6,723 nt of DNA from an uncultured Clostridium sp. GTDB taxonomy: Bacteria; Bacillota_A; Clostridia; Lachnospirales; Lachnospiraceae. The DNA lies in the NCBI GenBank assembly GCA_900556965.1, contig USQV01000056.1, forward strand, positions 1 through 6,723. The letters are read 5' to 3'. Below are positions 5,356-6,723 of the stretch, in pieces; position 1 is the first letter of the stretch, and the number at the start of each line of letters is the position of its first letter. Both the position numbers and the translations under genes were made by a program. The notes under the pieces were generated by a model, which saw only the letters and a list, made by a program, of their open reading frames with translations, was not told where the DNA came from and searched no databases.

Positions 5356-6680
5356 GCATTAAATTTTTGTCCGGAAAATTTTTCATACACGGCAATCGCA
5401 TAGGAATCCATCATTCCGGCGATATAGTCACAGATCAGGCGCTGCTGAAGCTCTCCTTCATCCCGACCTGCAAGGTTGTCATACTGCTTTATCAGCTCCT
5501 TCGCTCTGTATTCCGGAGGAAGATACATACGGTCTCCCGAGTAAAGCTCCTTTAAGAAACAGATGACCTTTCGGCCCTCCTGTTCATAATGATATACCTC
5601 ATCATTGTGGTTGATACATCTGAACACGATATCCTTTAAACCATGGATCAGCTCTTTATAGTGCAAAAAGCCCAACTCCTGCAACTGCAGGGTTCCTGTC
5701 TTTTCCTTCATTTTATCACTCACATCAACAAGACCGATATCATTTAAAGCCAGATTGATCAGGCTGGAGGCCAGCTCCTGCCTAAACAGCTTGGAATACT
5801 GCGTGGAATCGATCTTATTTTTCCCGTAGCCGGCCTTTTCTCTGGCCGTTCTCACCAGCTCCTCCAGCTTTTGGTATGAGTCACTGTTCCCGTAGGTTGC
5901 ATTATAATCATGGAGGATCTCATCTATCGTATAAGCCTTTACGCGCAGACCATCCTCGAGATCATGTGCGGCATACGCGATCTCATCTGCTATATCTACG
6001 ATCTGAACATCCAGCGTCCTCACTCTTATTTCTTTTTCCTTTATAAAGCTGCAAAGCAGATCATAGTCGTCCTGATAAATAAACTTCTGTTTTTTGTGTT
6101 CTTTTCCCTGCCTGCTTTCTTCTTTATAAAGCTCGGCATCAAAGGTACGAAAATATTTCACGACAGAAAGCATGGTTCTGTAGGTCAGGTTCAGTCCCTG
6201 AAAATCCGGGCGCTTTTTTTCCAGCTTTGTCAGGATACGAAGTGTCTGTGCATTTCCCTCAAAGCCTCCGACATCGGCAAACAGCTCATGTAAAACCCTC
6301 TCCCCGGCATGTCCGAAGGGTGGATTACCCAAATCATGAGCCAGAGCTCCGGCTTCAACAATATAGCTCTCTCCGGCATCGTATTGTATCGTACCTGCGA
6401 TCGAACGGGCAATCTGTGCCACCTCAAGGCTGTGGGTCAATCTGTTTCGGAAGAACTGGTCATTTTTGATCCCTAAAAGCTGCATTTTCCCCTGCAGTCT
6501 TCTGAATGATGAGGAATACATGATCCGGGCATAGTCTCTCTGGAACGGTCCGTCCGGCCTGTAACGCGGTTCTTCTTTGTTCACATAGGATTCCATTGAA
6601 TCACACTTTAACGGATTTAATAACGTTCTTTTAATCTTTTCCCTATCGATCTCTAACGGACTCTTTGTGATAGCTTCCAT
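5352..6680 (-). CDS. dgt: dGTPase-family deoxynucleoside triphosphate triphosphohydrolase (HD domain)
   Basis: Members of this family hydrolyse dNTPs, classically dGTP, to the deoxynucleoside and tripolyphosphate, controlling the DNA precursor pool in the cytoplasm. From ATG 6680 the protein has 442 aa. The HD metal centre is visible as His83 in RLTHSLEVAQ, His115-Asp116 in ALAHDLGNPPFGHAGE and Asp232 in DIADEIAYAAHD. The flanking signatures YSSSFRRLQGKMQ (55-67) and FEGNAQTLR (140-148), typical of bacterial dGTPases, are also intact. The C-terminal part is helical, as expected. A GTG at 6707 could add 9 residues, but the ATG has AGGGGGAGG (6690-6698) 9 nt upstream, and the GTG codons would run through that site. 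The stop overlaps the next ATG as ATGA. In many Clostridia this gene lies near dnaG and rpoD; those genes are not in this window. The exact dNTP preference cannot be read from sequence, and the promoter lies outside. Confidence 0.94.
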   Translation of the reverse strand: MEAITKSPLEIDREKIKRTLLNPLKCDSMESYVNKEEPRYRPDGPFQRDYARIMYSSSFRRLQGKMQLLGIKNDQFFRNRLTHSLEVAQIARSIAGTIQYDAGESYIVEAGALAHDLGNPPFGHAGERVLHELFADVGGFEGNAQTLRILTKLEKKRPDFQGLNLTYRTMLSVVKYFRTFDAELYKEESRQGKEHKKQKFIYQDDYDLLCSFIKEKEIRVRTLDVQIVDIADEIAYAAHDLEDGLRVKAYTIDEILHDYNATYGNSDSYQKLEELVRTAREKAGYGKNKIDSTQYSKLFRQELASSLINLALNDIGLVDVSDKMKEKTGTLQLQELGFLHYKELIHGLKDIVFRCINHNDEVYHYEQEGRKVICFLKELYSGDRMYLPPEYRAKELIKQYDNLAGRDEGELQQRLICDYIAGMMDSYAIAVYEKFSGQKFNA

Positions 6681-6689
6681 TTGTATATT

Positions 6690-6698
6690 CCTCCCCCT
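6690..6698 (-). promoter_or_regulatory. Ribosome binding site deciding the dGTPase start
   Basis: AGGGGGAGG on the minus strand stands 9 nt before ATG 6680. It lies inside the extra codons that a GTG start at 6707 would create, so the shorter protein is favoured. The remaining bases to 6723 show no recognisable promoter. Confidence 0.7.
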
Positions 6699-6723
6699 CG
6701 TAAGCACTCCTCTACCTGATATC

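Noticed and set aside
6681..6707. GTG start giving a 451-aa dGTPase
   Set aside because: The extra codons run through the AGGGGGAGG ribosome site of the ATG at 6680.

Overview
The window looks like chromosome of an anaerobic Firmicute, most probably a gut-type Lachnospiraceae (Clostridia). This rests on the GAPDH sequence (for example the SAPAGNDLP and [11 protein letters not shown] segments), A/G-rich Shine-Dalgarno sites of AGGAGG type at about 8 nt spacing, and AT-rich intergenic DNA. The species is an inference from protein resemblance recalled from memory, not from a search. All genes lie on the minus strand, so transcription runs from high to low coordinates. No mobile element, RNA gene, CRISPR array or clear sign of transfer is visible.

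In transcription order: (1) 6680-5352 encodes a dGTPase-family HD-domain dNTP triphosphohydrolase. (2) 5355-4750 encodes a soluble protein of about 200 aa that I do not recognise; it overlaps the dGTPase stop in an ATGA arrangement. (3) A perfect 8-bp inverted repeat (4724-4746) without a U-tract follows. (4) 4659-3955 encodes a membrane-anchored zinc N-acetylmuramoyl-L-alanine amidase (Amidase_2/PGRP type). (5) 3799-2123 encodes a Na+/phosphate cotransporter fused to a PhoU-like domain. It has its own sigma-A-type promoter, preceded by TT-rich hexamers at an exact 11-bp period that resemble a PhoP box. (6) 1853-2122 is AT-rich, strand-skewed spacer DNA without a gene. (7) 1747-728 encodes NAD-type glyceraldehyde-3-phosphate dehydrogenase with a strong promoter, A/T-tracts upstream and a Rex-like palindrome at the start of the transcript. 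(8) An intrinsic terminator (668-702) follows. (9) 592-1 holds the N-terminal half of phosphoglycerate kinase, cut by the window edge.

Functionally these are three units: nucleotide-pool housekeeping plus an unknown partner and a cell-wall enzyme, a phosphate-transport gene, and the gap-pgk pair that carries out consecutive steps of lower glycolysis. The most interesting observations are regulatory: the candidate Pho box at the phosphate transporter and the candidate Rex operator at gap. Each matches the physiology of the gene it precedes. The protein-coding content is otherwise ordinary apart from the unrecognised ATGA-coupled gene. I did not find a convincing undescribed system.
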